A stretch of DNA of 64,000 nucleotides from Clostridium senegalense JC122 (GCF_000285575.1 NZ_HE611051.1:542264-606263); one strand, 5' to 3'. Numbered from the stretch's first letter, positions 18,596-28,990 are shown. Program-made: numbers and translations. The notes: generated by a model not told the origin, from the sequence alone.

Positions 18596-19294
18596 TTACA
18601 TTAAATAATAAATAGCATCAGAAAAACTCAAATTTTCTGGTGACCAACTCCTTTTAGGACAATCTACAATTTTATATGGTACTTTTAATTCATCTACAAA
18701 CTCTTTAAAGTCCTCATCAAACCAAGGTGGTGTCCACGCACCTGACCTACAAATGTGTAATGAAGGAACATAAATGTCCTTTTCTAAGTCATCTATATCT
18801 ATAAAATTAACATTGTATTTATTTTTTATTTCATTGAAATATTCTGGTTTTTCTGTAGTATACGGACTATATATAATATTCGCTTTGTTAATTATATTAT
18901 TTTTTAAAAGTTTTCCTAACCAATTTGCACAATTAACTTCAAAATTAAGCGAGGATAATCCACCATATCCTAAATCAGAATGAGCATCAAAAAGATACAC
19001 CTCATTACAATCATATTTTTTAGCTATGTCATAAGATAACACATGGGAATCAGAAATGTAAATCTTTAAGTTTTTATCAAATTTAAAATTTCTTTTTATC
19101 TTATTCCAAAAAATATTTACATTTCTAGAAAGCTCAAATGATTTTTCAATACTTTTCCCTCTATTTCTGCATTGAATATAACGCTTGTACCATAAATTTA
19201 TAATATTCCTATTGTTCTCAATATACGAACCCCAATTTTCCTTTTGAGTATAAACAAAATAATCCCAATCAACCGATAACAAACATTTTTTCAT
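18596..19294 (-). CDS. UPF0489 / arginase-like family protein
   Basis: 232 aa. Metal-binding style motifs are spaced as in the ureohydrolase-like UPF0489 family: SVDWDYF at the N-terminus, YISDSH, YLFDAHSDLGYGG and CRSGAWTPPWFD. Aspartate and histidine pairs could bind two metal ions, but no substrate is known. The ATG at 19294 is used because GGAGGGGG stands 9 bases before it. No partner gene is obvious. Confidence 0.7.
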   Translation of the reverse strand: MKKCLLSVDWDYFVYTQKENWGSYIENNRNIINLWYKRYIQCRNRGKSIEKSFELSRNVNIFWNKIKRNFKFDKNLKIYISDSHVLSYDIAKKYDCNEVYLFDAHSDLGYGGLSSLNFEVNCANWLGKLLKNNIINKANIIYSPYTTEKPEYFNEIKNKYNVNFIDIDDLEKDIYVPSLHICRSGAWTPPWFDEDFKEFVDELKVPYKIVDCPKRSWSPENLSFSDAIYYLM

Positions 19295-19500
19295 TATAAT
19301 ATACCCCCTCCTCAATAACAAAATATACAAACATAATATGTGATTGAAATATTGAGGTGTATATACTCTTCCTAACTATTATTTTAATGCTTTACAAATT
19401 ATAGTCAAAGTTACAAAATTAAGATTAAGCTTAAAAAATAGTTATATATATTGAGCAACCTATAAAGCAGTATCTTTCTTTAGAAAACCTCTCTTTTCTA

Positions 19501-20692
19501 TTAGATTACTATACTTTGCAGGTATCTTCCTTCTCCTTCTTTAAATTTTGGAGTTGCTACAAACTCACTTTTAACTAAATACTCATTAGTATAACCAAAT
19601 ATTTGATGCCACAATTCATTACCAATATCTTTAATTGAAACCTCATGTTTTATTGAAGTTAACTTGTCCATGTTTCTTTTTAATTCCATAAAAGTTTTTT
19701 CAACATAAGGTAATATATCTAAAAGAATTATCTCCCCTATTCTGTGAATAATATCTCTTTCACTATTAAAAAACACTGGCACATCTATATTTAAATATCC
19801 ATTATCTTTATCTAGATTTAAATAATTTAACTCTATTAAAAAATTTGCTAATTTTCTTTCCTTATTATTTAAATCAACATACTTTCTATTGTTTGTAAAT
19901 ATATTTTTTATTAAGCTACTACACTCTTTAGCAATTATATTATTAAAATCATCTAGAATATCCATATATGCGATGTTCAAACTGTGAAATTTAATTCCTT
20001 CATCAATACTTTTAGGAATCATTCTAAAATATCTATATATATCCTTTCTAAAACCATTTCCATCACCAAAACTATTAAATAAAACATCATCAACCCTATA
20101 ATTATTGCTACTACATAACAATTTATTACTATGACATTCTATTTTTTCACTTTTTTTCATATGCAACTATAATGTGATCTCTTCCCCCTGGCTGTGATTT
20201 TGATACAGAAAAAATATTTTTATTTGCAAAAAATTCAAAAGCTACTCCATCAAAAATCTCATCACAAATTATATGATATAGAACTCTTTCCACTGAATTA
20301 GATTTAACACAATTTAACTTCAAAATTTCATTTTCAATTTTATCACTTAAACTTATTACTCTATCTCCAATAATTTTCCCTACATTCTTTAAAAACCCAT
20401 CCAACCTTTCAATATCGTCTTCTAAAAATACAGGAAAATTAATACTATATCCTCTATTTCTTTCATCTATAGCTCTAATTTTCTTTAGACTTAAAATTAT
20501 ATTTTCAACCTTTTCAACATTAATTTTTAATCTATTGCTAATTTTAAACATATCCATAGAATAAGGTTCAGACGCTGATATTATATATAATATTTCTGCT
20601 GCATATTTCTTATTGCATACATAAGAAGGATTAAATTCATCAAATTTCCCCTCATCACCAAAATAATAAAACTCTAACTTTTTATTTACCAT
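19501..20692 (-). pseudogene. Uncharacterised protein with winged-helix-like N-terminus, frameshifted in a T-run
   Basis: Two overlapping frames that join if one base is removed from T7 at 20151-20157 (reading HIIVAYEKSEKIECHSNK), giving 396 aa. The first half has a helix-turn-helix-like segment (MDMFKISNRLKINVEKVENIILSLKKI) and then INFPVFLEDDIERLDG. The second half has a comparable stretch, LNIDVPVFFNSERDIIHRIGE, so the protein may contain two related modules. It ends with a region around GNELWHQIFGYTNEYLV. I know of no function. It could be a regulator; nothing around it helps. AGGAGGATT stands before the ATG. Confidence 0.65.
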
Positions 20693-20732
20693 AATTAATC
20701 CTCCATTAAAACATAGTTTATTATTATTTTTC

Positions 20733-21299
20733 TTAACATTTATATCCTTTTGTATATTTAAATCTATTAAATATTCGAATTATAATTTTACTACATATTA
20801 ATCCTAAAATTATTCCACCTAATATATCTGTAGGATAATGAACATATAAATATAACCTTGAAAAAGCTATTAAAATTGCTATAGAAAAAAGTTCAAATGT
20901 ATAATTTTTAAAATATCTATATAGTACTCCTACTACAGCAAAGGAAGATGTAGTATGTCCTGATGGAAAAGAATATGACAATGGTTTTTTAATTAAAAGA
21001 TTTATAGGTGATATATCTAAACAGGGTCTTGGACGCTTAATTATATGTTTTAATATTCCCTCTCCTAATATTGTACTTAATATTAAAGCTCCTAATGCCA
21101 TAAGTCCTATATTTCTATACTTTTTATTTATAATTAATAAGCAAGAAATTACAATCCATATCATACCCAAATTACCTAAAGACGTTATTATAACCATAAC
21201 TTTATCCATAATATGTACATGCATATTATCTTTTATATAATTCAGAATTAAATTATCAACCTTTTGTATGAAAAATATAATATTCATAATTAAAGTCAT
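20733..21299 (-). CDS. PAP2-family membrane phosphatase
   Basis: 188 aa with about five membrane segments. The three catalytic motifs are KRPRP (near residue 91), PSGHTTSS and the SRLYLYVHYPTDI stretch with its histidine. Members dephosphorylate lipid phosphates such as undecaprenyl diphosphate or phosphatidylglycerol phosphate. The start follows GGAGGA by 6 bases. A second PAP2 protein is encoded at 25.9 kb; the two differ clearly in sequence. Confidence 0.88.
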   Translation of the reverse strand: MTLIMNIIFFIQKVDNLILNYIKDNMHVHIMDKVMVIITSLGNLGMIWIVISCLLIINKKYRNIGLMALGALILSTILGEGILKHIIKRPRPCLDISPINLLIKKPLSYSFPSGHTTSSFAVVGVLYRYFKNYTFELFSIAILIAFSRLYLYVHYPTDILGGIILGLICSKIIIRIFNRFKYTKGYKC

Positions 21300-21348
21300 T
21301 TCATTCCTCCATCAATTACAATTTAATTTATTTATATTATATAAAAAT

Positions 21349-21373
21349 AAAGACACTGATTAGAGAGTGTCTT
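21349..21373 (-). terminator. Terminator of the 5'-nucleotidase gene
   Basis: 9-bp stem AAAGACACT with T-runs on the minus strand, between the nucleotidase stop and the PAP2 gene upstream region. Confidence 0.65.
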
Positions 21374-21447
21374 TTAATAAATTATATTTAAGTATATCTA
21401 TATATTACATAGATATCATCATATATAATTTTTTATAATTTTATACT

Positions 21448-22827
21448 TTATACAATTTTTATCCACCTATCCTCAAAACACTTTTCCATAAATTCCGGTT
21501 TAGATAAATATGTTCTTAGTGTATCCCTTGTATATTCTGTATTATATTTTTCATTTTTATTATTTGCTAAAGATGAATATCCTGTACCTCGTTGTAAATA
21601 ATCTGATGTAGCTACTCTATATAACTTTTCTTCTTCTAATTCTCCATTTTTTAGTATTATTCTTATAATATTTTTTCCATCATGAGCTATTACTGCACCT
21701 GATACATGTAACCTTCCTAGGTATTTACCTCTAAATCCTGCTCCCTTTCCATCTAACATACATATTTCTGATTTAAGAGATTGTTCCAGTGCTTCTTTTA
21801 TATATTTCCCCTTAATTTCCATGTAAGTCGGATTTAATGGTGATGGGCTTATTTCTAAAAGTTTTTTTTCTGAAACTGCACCTCTTTTTATCCCACCATT
21901 TATTATTCCACTATTTATTATGCTAAGATCACATGGTATTACATCTCTTAGACCATCTGCTAAAAGATTTGTTATCGGATTTTCATTAACTACATCATGC
22001 CAAACATCTCTATTTATTTCATAAAGAGCCCCTCTTAAGTTTTCCACTGCTAAATCATATTCAACCTTAAGTTGCTCTTTAATTTCACTATCTTCTATTT
22101 CATTTATGATTTCTATATTTTGTCCATCAAATTCTTTTATAACATTATCTTCAATATCTATATCTAAAACTCCTAAGTGGGTTCCATAACAACCTGATTG
22201 ATGAACTATTGTTTTATTTAATTTTTCTACTTTATCCATTAAAATGTGACTATGTCCACCAATTATAATATCTATGCCTTCAATACTTTCACAAAACTCT
22301 CTATCTTCTCTTATTCCTGCATGACTTAATAATATACATATGTCATAATTTCCTTTGTTATCTTCAATTTCTTTTTTTATCTCATCTTTTTGACTTGAAG
22401 CATATAAATTGTTTAATTCAAAAAAACCATTATATTCAGGTGTTATACCTATTATTAAAAATCTTATATTTCCTTTATTAACTATAAGACTTCGCTTTAA
22501 CCCTTTAATATTTTCTTTATTATATTTATATAAATTACTAGATAAAAAAGATACAGAAGTGGAACCAATCATAGTTTCCATGATTTCTATTCCTGAAAAC
22601 CCCTCATTATTTCCAACTGAAATAGCATCATATCCTGCCTTTTCTAACAACCTTGCTCCAGCTTCACCATTTGTACCTTGAAGTTCAATCCTCATAAAAT
22701 CATTAAAATCTCCTGCATCTAAAAGTAGTGTATTTTCATCCCTTAGCTCTTTAATTTTAGTTACAGCCTTAGAGAAATTCTCAAATCTACTATGAATATC
22801 ATTAGTGTGCAATATTCGTACTCTCAT
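21448..22827 (-). CDS. 5'-nucleotidase / 2',3'-cyclic phosphodiesterase family metallophosphatase
   Basis: 459 aa. The N-terminal calcineurin-like domain has ILHTNDIHSRFENF, DAGDFND, VGNNEGF (asparagine pair), LSHAG and GGHSHILM. The C-terminal 5'-nucleotidase domain (about 290-440) has NPITNLLADGLR and a RVATSDYLQRGTGY stretch. There is no signal peptide, so it acts in the cytoplasm. The ATG at 22827 follows AAGGGGGAT; a longer in-frame reading to 22875 is not needed. Confidence 0.9.
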   Translation of the reverse strand: MRVRILHTNDIHSRFENFSKAVTKIKELRDENTLLLDAGDFNDFMRIELQGTNGEAGARLLEKAGYDAISVGNNEGFSGIEIMETMIGSTSVSFLSSNLYKYNKENIKGLKRSLIVNKGNIRFLIIGITPEYNGFFELNNLYASSQKDEIKKEIEDNKGNYDICILLSHAGIREDREFCESIEGIDIIIGGHSHILMDKVEKLNKTIVHQSGCYGTHLGVLDIDIEDNVIKEFDGQNIEIINEIEDSEIKEQLKVEYDLAVENLRGALYEINRDVWHDVVNENPITNLLADGLRDVIPCDLSIINSGIINGGIKRGAVSEKKLLEISPSPLNPTYMEIKGKYIKEALEQSLKSEICMLDGKGAGFRGKYLGRLHVSGAVIAHDGKNIIRIILKNGELEEEKLYRVATSDYLQRGTGYSSLANNKNEKYNTEYTRDTLRTYLSKPEFMEKCFEDRWIKIV

Positions 22828-23065
22828 AAGATCCCCCTTAAATTTCAAATTATCTATTATGCTCAAACTACTCATTTACTTAAAAATATTACTATCACAA
22901 TTAGCCCTCTAATTTTTTTAATATCTTAAATTACTTTATAACACATATATAGATTTTCGTTTATTATAATTTTTCTACAAATTTTTCCCAAATCCTTTGT
23001 ATTTTTATATTTTGTTTCATTATTTTTATATATCACTTTAAAGTGCAAAATTTAAAACATATAAA

Positions 23066-23099
23066 AAAACAGTGTTTTAAATGCTTAAATCACTGTTTT
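23066..23099. terminator. Stem-loop, terminator-like
   Basis: AAAACAGTG pairs with CACTGTTTT, with a loop that can extend the stem (TTTAA/TTAAA). It has A- and T-runs on both sides. No gene ends close by on either strand, so its partner is unclear. Confidence 0.5.
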
Positions 23100-23334
23100 C
23101 TATTTAATATATTAAATTTATTTTCTACTTCCATAAACCAAATGAAAATAGTTATTTAATACAAAATAAATTTGTTATTTTAAATATTTCTACAATGTGT
23201 TTAATAATACCTGTTATTTTCTATACTTATTATTTTTCATATAATTATTTAAAATTTTGTTATATGTAATTTATTTGATAAAATATACATAACTTATATT
23301 GATTTTAAAAAAATTGGAGGTTTAAAGATTTGTT

Positions 23335-23510
23335 ATGATAACTAAAAACAAAGTAATATATTTAAAATAGTTACTACAGTGATAGCTTTAGCTTTATATA
23401 CTTTTCTAAAAATAAAAACTTCTTTTAATCCCATACTAGGTATTGTTATAACAGTATATTTATATTTTATAATAATGTATTTTGTTAATAAAAAACACAA
23501 GACTCCATAA
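23335..23510 (+). pseudogene. Possible small membrane protein, frameshifted
   Basis: Adding one A to the A4 run just before the early TAG joins MITKNKVIYLK to IVTTVIALALYTFLKI. The 58-aa product would have two membrane segments (second: ILGIVITVYLYFIIMYFV) and a basic tail. GGAGG lies 14 bases before the ATG, farther than usual. Only the hydrophobic pattern supports it; it may be noise. Confidence 0.3.
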
Positions 23511-23605
23511 CTATATTAATTTCAATTCTATAATTCATAAAATATATTATACTGCATAGTTTTTAATTTATTTTTTAAAATTAACATATGGAATTGTTAT
23601 ACATA

Positions 23606-24136
23606 TTATTGTTTTAACTCTATTTCCATTTCTAAAATAGAACATTCACTTTCATCTATAATCTCCACTGAAATTTTGTTCACTACTGTATTGAAAACTT
23701 CTTGTATATTATGAATCTCTTTATATGCATTTTCTAAACTCTCCTTATTGCTAAAGCTACCAATAGTCATATGTGGTATAAATTCAACGTTATTTAACCA
23801 CTTAGGTTTATGCTCTTTTAATATACTTTTATATAAATTATTATGAATGCCTATTAAATCTTCTTTACCATTTATCACCTTTAAAAAATAAATAATTCCC
23901 TGATTTATCCTGAACTTTAACTATTCCATATAAACTAATTTTAAAAGCTTTTGTCTCCTTTAATGTTTCTAATAAATAATTTTTTAATTCTTCTGTATTT
24001 AGATAACTTTCAAAAGGAAATACTAAAGTTATATGTGGTCTCACCTTATGATATAACGGATCATATACTTTTCTAATTTTATTAATAATATCTACATTTT
24101 CAAACTCTGGAAATATCAATATACATCTTTTTTCAA
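23606..24136 (-). pseudogene. 2'-5' RNA ligase / cyclic phosphodiesterase family protein, two frameshifts
   Basis: 2H phosphoesterase superfamily. The two catalytic H-x-T motifs are HITLVFPF in the 5' part and HMTIGSF in the 3' part. Two single-base changes in homopolymers give a 176-aa protein: one added base at T6 24128-24133 (start TTG 24136, reading KKRCILIFPEF) and one removed base at A6 23883-23888 (reading NYLFLKVINGKE). GGGG stands before the TTG. In vivo the family hydrolyses or ligates 2'-5' RNA bonds or cyclic phosphates; the actual substrate is unknown. Confidence 0.7.
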
Positions 24137-24159
24137 AACTATCCCCTTCTATCTATATA

Positions 24160-24998
24160 CTATACATCCCTTTTTTCTAACTCATCTAACCATTCTATTT
24201 CTTCTAATTCTCTATTCCATCTTAAATCTAATCTTTCTAAGTTTTCTATGTTTAGTAACCCTTTTGGTAATTTTTTTAATTTATTTCCTCTTAAATCTAA
24301 TTCTAATAAATTTTCAATTTTACATATATCTTTAGGTAAAATATTAATATTATTATTTCTAAGATTCAAACGTCTTATTTTCTTACACATACCAATCTCT
24401 TTTGGTATCTCTTCTAACATATTACTACTTAAATCTAAAACTCTTAAAAATTTTAAATTTCCAATGGATTTTGGTATATACCTTAGTTTATTTTCTTTTA
24501 AATGAATTTCTTTTAGATTTGTCATATCACCAATAGAATCCGGTAAATCTTCTAATTTATTATCAATTAATCTTAATTCTATTAAATTTACTAAATTTCC
24601 AATATTATTAGGAATACTTTTTAACAGGTTTTCACTTGCATTTAAGTATTTTAACTTATGCAAAGTGCAAATTTCTGTAGGTATTTCTACAATTCTATTT
24701 CCATGTATATATAAATAATCTTCTAGTTCAGTTAAATATTTAAATTCTATAGGTATTTCAGTTATTTCATTATATCCTAAATCTAGCATCTTTAATTTTG
24801 ATAATTTTTTTATATTTGCGCTTATACAATTTATTTTGTTCACTGATATATTTAAAACCTGTAAATTTTTCATTTGAAAAATTTCATCTGGAATAATATC
24901 TATATTATTATCATAAAGACTTAATTCTTTTAACTCATCAAATTTATATTCTATATTAGGTAATTTTTTAATCCTAAACTATTTAAATTTACTTTCAT
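24160..24998 (-). pseudogene. Leucine-rich repeat protein, frameshifted near the start
   Basis: Nearly the whole 279-aa protein is about ten 23-residue leucine-rich repeats of the type L..L.L..N.L..IP..I..L. It would form a curved solenoid for protein binding. One added base in T6 at 24964-24969 links the true ATG at 24996-24998 (GGAG before it) to the body; the 5' part then reads GLKKLPNIEYKFDELKEL. There is no signal peptide, so it is cytoplasmic. The bacterial shadow-type repeats (SDS22/plant-like) give no function. Confidence 0.8.
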
Positions 24999-25090
24999 AT
25001 TTTTCTCCAATCTATTAAAAACATTTTTATCAAATGAATACTTTTCACATTAATCCAAATCACATAATTGTATTATATATAATTACTAAA

Positions 25091-25127
25091 AAAAATCGAT
25101 AATGATTTTAAATCATCATCGATTTTT
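25091..25127 (-). terminator. Terminator of the dedA gene
   Basis: 18-bp stem AAAAATCGATAATGATTT (one mismatch) with a short loop; it ends the minus-strand dedA gene, or separates it from the LRR gene. Confidence 0.8.
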
Positions 25128-25186
25128 ATTTAAATAATTATTTACTAATTTATTTGTTTTTTTAACTATAATATAAAATCCTACTA

Positions 25187-25822
25187 CTATTTAAAAAATT
25201 TATTTTTTATTAATTCAAAAACAGCAGGAAGCAATGAAATCATAATTATAGCTATAATCACTATGGAAAAATTTTTTTCTACAAAAGGTATGTTTCCGAA
25301 AGAATAACCTATTAACAATATACCACTTACCCAAACTATTCCCCCTATTGCATTAAAGGTTATAAATTTTTTGTAATTCATTTTTCCTACACCAGCAACA
25401 AAAGGTGCAAATGTACGTATAATTGGCATAAACCTTGCTAATATTATTGTTTTTCCACCATAAGTTTCATAAAACTTATTTGTTTTATCTATATATTCTT
25501 TTTTTAAAAATTTATTATCATCTTTTAATACTTTAGGCCCTAGGTATCTTCCTATATGATAATTTATAGTATCACCTAAAATTGCTGCTAGTCCTAAAGA
25601 TATAATTAATATTACTATATTTAAATCACCTAACGCAGCAAAAGCTCCTGCAGCAAATAAAAGAGAATCTCCTGGCAAAAAAGGAATTATAACTAATCCT
25701 GTTTCACAAAATATTATTATAAATAATATTAAATATATAAATAACCCATATTCACCTATAAAGGCTCCTAAAAATTTATCAATATGTAAAAATACATTTA
25801 AAAAATTACTTATTAAATCCAT
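25187..25822 (-). CDS. DedA-family membrane protein
   Basis: 211 aa with several hydrophobic segments. It carries the family stretches FLPGDSLLFAAG, GDTINYHIGRYLG and ILARFMPIIRTFAPFVAGVGKM. DedA proteins act as lipid flippases or scramblases, including undecaprenyl phosphate recycling, and keep membrane potential. It is followed 28 bases upstream by a PAP2 undecaprenyl-type phosphatase, a sensible partner: one makes undecaprenyl phosphate and the other moves it. Confidence 0.92.
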   Translation of the reverse strand: MDLISNFLNVFLHIDKFLGAFIGEYGLFIYLILFIIIFCETGLVIIPFLPGDSLLFAAGAFAALGDLNIVILIISLGLAAILGDTINYHIGRYLGPKVLKDDNKFLKKEYIDKTNKFYETYGGKTIILARFMPIIRTFAPFVAGVGKMNYKKFITFNAIGGIVWVSGILLIGYSFGNIPFVEKNFSIVIIAIIMISLLPAVFELIKNKFFK

Positions 25823-25850
25823 TACTTATACTCCTTATCATAGCTATAAC

Positions 25851-26405
25851 TTATTTAATTATTTTTCCTTCTAATTTTAAATATAAATTAGCTACTTTTT
25901 TGCTAAGAAATTTTGAATATAAAAAATTAGTAATAAAAACTAATATATATGCTCCAATAACATCTAAAGGATAATGATGACCAACATAAAGTCTAGATAC
26001 TCCTACAATACATGATAAAGCTATAAGAATAACACCATAAACTTTACTATATTTATTTATACCTAAAGCTATACTCATTGTAAAAGTTGAATGATCACTA
26101 GGGAAAGATGCGTTAGGGCTATGTGGAAATAATAAGTTTACATCATGTGAAACAAATGGTCTAGGATGGTAATAAACCATTCCTATCATTGCACTTAAAA
26201 ATAAATTTAACACTGTAAAAACACCTGTGTTGATTGCAATAGCTCTAGTATTTTTATCTTTTTTAACAAATCCATAAATATATAAAACTAGAATTACTAT
26301 AGCAAAAATTATAGGTACATATTTTGAAAATATTATCATAATATTATCCATAAGCTTGCTTTTACCAGCTAACTGATTTACTAAATCAAAAAGCTTAAAA
26401 TTCAT
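25851..26405 (-). CDS. PAP2-family undecaprenyl-diphosphatase (BcrC-like)
   Basis: 184 aa, five to six membrane segments. Motifs: a RPF (YYHPRPFVSH) variant of the first, SFPSDHSTF as the second, and GVSRLYVGHHYPLDVIGAY as the third. This spacing matches BcrC/YwoA-type undecaprenyl-diphosphate phosphatases. The ATG at 26405 is 5 bases after GAGGTGA; a GTG at 26414 lies in that site and is rejected. It is transcribed ahead of dedA. Confidence 0.88.
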   Translation of the reverse strand: MNFKLFDLVNQLAGKSKLMDNIMIIFSKYVPIIFAIVILVLYIYGFVKKDKNTRAIAINTGVFTVLNLFLSAMIGMVYYHPRPFVSHDVNLLFPHSPNASFPSDHSTFTMSIALGINKYSKVYGVILIALSCIVGVSRLYVGHHYPLDVIGAYILVFITNFLYSKFLSKKVANLYLKLEGKIIK

Positions 26406-26969
26406 AAAAATCACCTCAATTTTTCTTTAGTTAATTTTATAGGGCTTTAAATTTCAACTTATTCATTTATCAAATAAGAAAATTTAAGATTAATATTTTA
26501 CTGCTAGTTAATAACTTAATTTAGTTAAGAGTGAATAGTTAAATGTTCTTAACTATTAACTAATTATAGTTGTACTTATTTTCTTAAATAATAATAAAAA
26601 TTTGATGAATAAATTTTATTCTAATCTTAATCTTATACCCCCTATGCTTATTAACTATTTAAATTTAAATTTATAAAAATGTCAATATAATTTTTATTTC
26701 TTATCATTTTTAGGTTTAAATAAACTATTTGTTTACATTTCACCTTGAAAATAAATCATTCCTGTTATCACTAAAAGTTCATTATATATTATTTTTCTTT
26801 CATCACACATTACCATAATGTTCAAAGAAAATATATTAATTTTAAAAATTATCTTTAATTTCAATTGAATATTTAAATTTTACTATAAAACTTAACATTT
26901 AAAATTTATAATAACTTATATTTTTTAATATAAATAGTATAAGTTAGTATTTTTTTAATTGAGGAGGAT
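26406..26969. other. Divergent intergenic region between PAP2 and YjiH genes
   Basis: 564 bases upstream of both flanking genes. It contains one copy of the TTGTACTTA repeat (26521-26613). Near 26,926 a 9-bp inverted repeat (TAACTTATA ... TATAAGTTA) precedes the YjiH start and may be an operator. No riboswitch was recognised. Confidence 0.5.
26521..26613. repeat. Dispersed intergenic repeat, copy A
   Basis: Core TTAACTAATTATAGTTGTACTTATTTTC and the following AATTTGATGAATAAA also occur, with changes, at 38998-39064 (same strand) and at 33755-33822 (opposite strand). It begins with inverted TTAAGAGTGAATAGTTAA / TTAACTATT words. No coding capacity. Confidence 0.6.
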
Positions 26970-26975
26970 ATGATT

Positions 26976-28325
26976 TTGGAATCAAATCAATCTATAACTG
27001 CTAGAGGGATTTTTAAGTTCATTATTCCATCATTATTAGGAATTTTTCTCTTTATGATACCTATACCTTTTAATGGACAAATAACCATACCTGTAGCAAT
27101 ATTTGCAAAAGTTATAACTACAAACCTTGAATTATATTTACCCACGATTGCTGCTATAATAATATGTTCCAGTGTATTATTTACTATCTATGTTAAAATT
27201 GCAAAACCTAAATTTTTAGAAAAAAATAAGTTTCTTAAAGGATTATTTAATGTAAAGCCTATATGGTTTTGGATTAGAATAATAGGTATGACTTTAGTTG
27301 TATTAACATTATTTGAACTAGGTCCTGAATGGATTTTCTCTGAAAATACTGGTGGATTACTTCTAAATAGCCTACTCCCTGTACTGTTTGCTGTATTTTT
27401 ATTTGCAGGTCTACTGCTACCACTTCTATTAAACTTTGGCCTACTTGAGTTTGTTGGAACCTTACTTACAAAAATAATGAGACCTATCTTTAATCTTCCT
27501 GGACGTTCATCAATAGATTGTATAACCTCATGGTTAGGTGATGGTACTATAGGTGTGTTGCTTACAAGTAAGCAATATGAAGAAGGATATTATACCAAAA
27601 GAGAAGCAGCTGTTATAGGTACTACTTTTTCAGCAGTTTCTATAACCTTTAGTTTAGTTGTATTGCAAACTGTAGGCTTAGAAGAATATTTTCTTCCATA
27701 TTACCTAACTATTTGTTTAGCAGGAATAGTTGCTGCTATTATACTACCAAGAATACCTCCACTATCAAGAAAGGAAGACACTTATTGCACTCCTCCAAAG
27801 GATAAAGGAGAGGTTATTCCAAATGGATATAGTAAATCTCAATGGGGTTTAAGATTAGCAGTTCAAAAAGCTAAAAGTAATAATATAAAAGATATATTTA
27901 AAGAAGGAACACAAAATGTTTTAGAAATGTGGCTTGGAGTTATGCCTGTAGTTATGGCTATTGGAACAATTGCTGTAATTATTGCAGAATATACATCTGT
28001 TTTCAAATTTTTAGGATTGCCATTCTATCCAATACTTAAATTATTCCAAGTGCCTGAAGCCTTAAGTGCTTCCCAAACATTTGTAGTTGGCTTTGCAGAC
28101 ATGTTTTTACCTTCAGTTATAGCTGCTGCCACAATAGAAAGTGAAATGACAAAATTTATAGTAGCTGCTGTATCTGTAACACAACTTATATATATGTCAG
28201 AAGTAGGTGGACTTTTAATAGGTTCTAAAATTCCTGTTAACATGAAAGACTTGTTGATTCTTTTTATAGAACGTACTTTAGTCACACTCCCTGTTATTGT
28301 AATTGTAGCTCACATCTTATTTTAA
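26976..28325 (+). CDS. YjiH-family membrane protein (nucleoside-recognition/Gate domains)
   Basis: 449 aa with about 10-11 membrane segments, including two Gate-like modules around residues 100-250 and 315-450 (GDGTIGVLLTSKQYEEGYYTKREA and GFADMFLPSVIAAATIESE). Transported substrate is unknown; members are thought to carry nucleosides or ions. The TTG at 26976 is the chosen start, 8 bases after GAGGAGG; the in-frame ATG at 26970 is only two bases after it. It is the only + strand gene in a long minus-strand stretch and has its own terminator. Confidence 0.85.
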   Translation: MESNQSITARGIFKFIIPSLLGIFLFMIPIPFNGQITIPVAIFAKVITTNLELYLPTIAAIIICSSVLFTIYVKIAKPKFLEKNKFLKGLFNVKPIWFWIRIIGMTLVVLTLFELGPEWIFSENTGGLLLNSLLPVLFAVFLFAGLLLPLLLNFGLLEFVGTLLTKIMRPIFNLPGRSSIDCITSWLGDGTIGVLLTSKQYEEGYYTKREAAVIGTTFSAVSITFSLVVLQTVGLEEYFLPYYLTICLAGIVAAIILPRIPPLSRKEDTYCTPPKDKGEVIPNGYSKSQWGLRLAVQKAKSNNIKDIFKEGTQNVLEMWLGVMPVVMAIGTIAVIIAEYTSVFKFLGLPFYPILKLFQVPEALSASQTFVVGFADMFLPSVIAAATIESEMTKFIVAAVSVTQLIYMSEVGGLLIGSKIPVNMKDLLILFIERTLVTLPVIVIVAHILF

Positions 28326-28338
28326 ACTTATAAACAAA

Positions 28339-28376
28339 AGGATATATTAAGGCATTAACTTGCTTTAATATATCCT
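28339..28376. terminator. Convergent terminator
   Basis: 15-bp stem AGGATATATTAAGGC with one G-U pair, loop of 8, lying between the YjiH and NUDIX genes that face each other. Confidence 0.85.
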
Positions 28377-28423
28377 CTATTTTAAATATGTAAGTTAATC
28401 CATCTATAAATTTTAAATACTAT

Positions 28424-28924
28424 CTAATGAAAATCACCTTCAACTAAATCAAGAATTTCATAAATCTCAGGATATTTAAATAACCTTCCTTCTTCAAGCA
28501 TTTCTTTAAACTCATTAACTGTAATCCACTTAGCTTCAGCAACTTCATTTTCTTGTAAAACTAACTCTTCTAAATCAATATCTTTTCTTACTAAATATAA
28601 ATCCCAAATTAAATCTGTTCTAAAAATTCTTCGCATAAATTCCATTTCATCTTCAGAAATTTTTATTCCTAACTCTTCGTTGACTTCACGAATACACCCA
28701 TCTATAGAATTTTCTCCTGATATCATCCTTCCTGTTGTTAATCCCCACACCCCTGGTAGTATGTCACATCTGTTAGAACGTTTTTGTACTAATATTTTAG
28801 AATCTGAATTTATAATCCATGCCTCCATAGCTAAATGGTATTCACCACTGTTTAATTTTTCACCTTTTTCTTTTACTTTTCCTGTTTTATAGCCATTTTT
28901 ATCATATATATCCCAAACTTCCAC
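28424..28924 (-). CDS. NUDIX hydrolase
   Basis: 166 aa. NUDIX box GRMISGENSIDGCIREVNEELGI is complete (GX5EX7REUXEEXGU). The start MEVWDIYDKNGYKTGK and domain length resemble isopentenyl-diphosphate isomerase-like or YfcD-like NUDIX enzymes. GGAGGGG precedes the start. Substrate unknown. Confidence 0.9.
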   Translation of the reverse strand: MEVWDIYDKNGYKTGKVKEKGEKLNSGEYHLAMEAWIINSDSKILVQKRSNRCDILPGVWGLTTGRMISGENSIDGCIREVNEELGIKISEDEMEFMRRIFRTDLIWDLYLVRKDIDLEELVLQENEVAEAKWITVNEFKEMLEEGRLFKYPEIYEILDLVEGDFH

Positions 28925-28990
28925 AATTACCCCTCCTAATTCTAACTTTATTTTATTTAAATAGAGTACACATTTTCTAATATCAAAACT

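Larger units (their letters stand above)
22828..23605. other. Long intergenic region with terminator and a possible small gene
   Basis: 778 bases, very AT-rich. It holds a stem-loop at 23066-23099 and a possible broken small membrane gene at 23335-23510, both listed separately. Nothing else is recognisable; the 22.9-23.0 kb part is the likely nucleotidase promoter. Confidence 0.5.
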
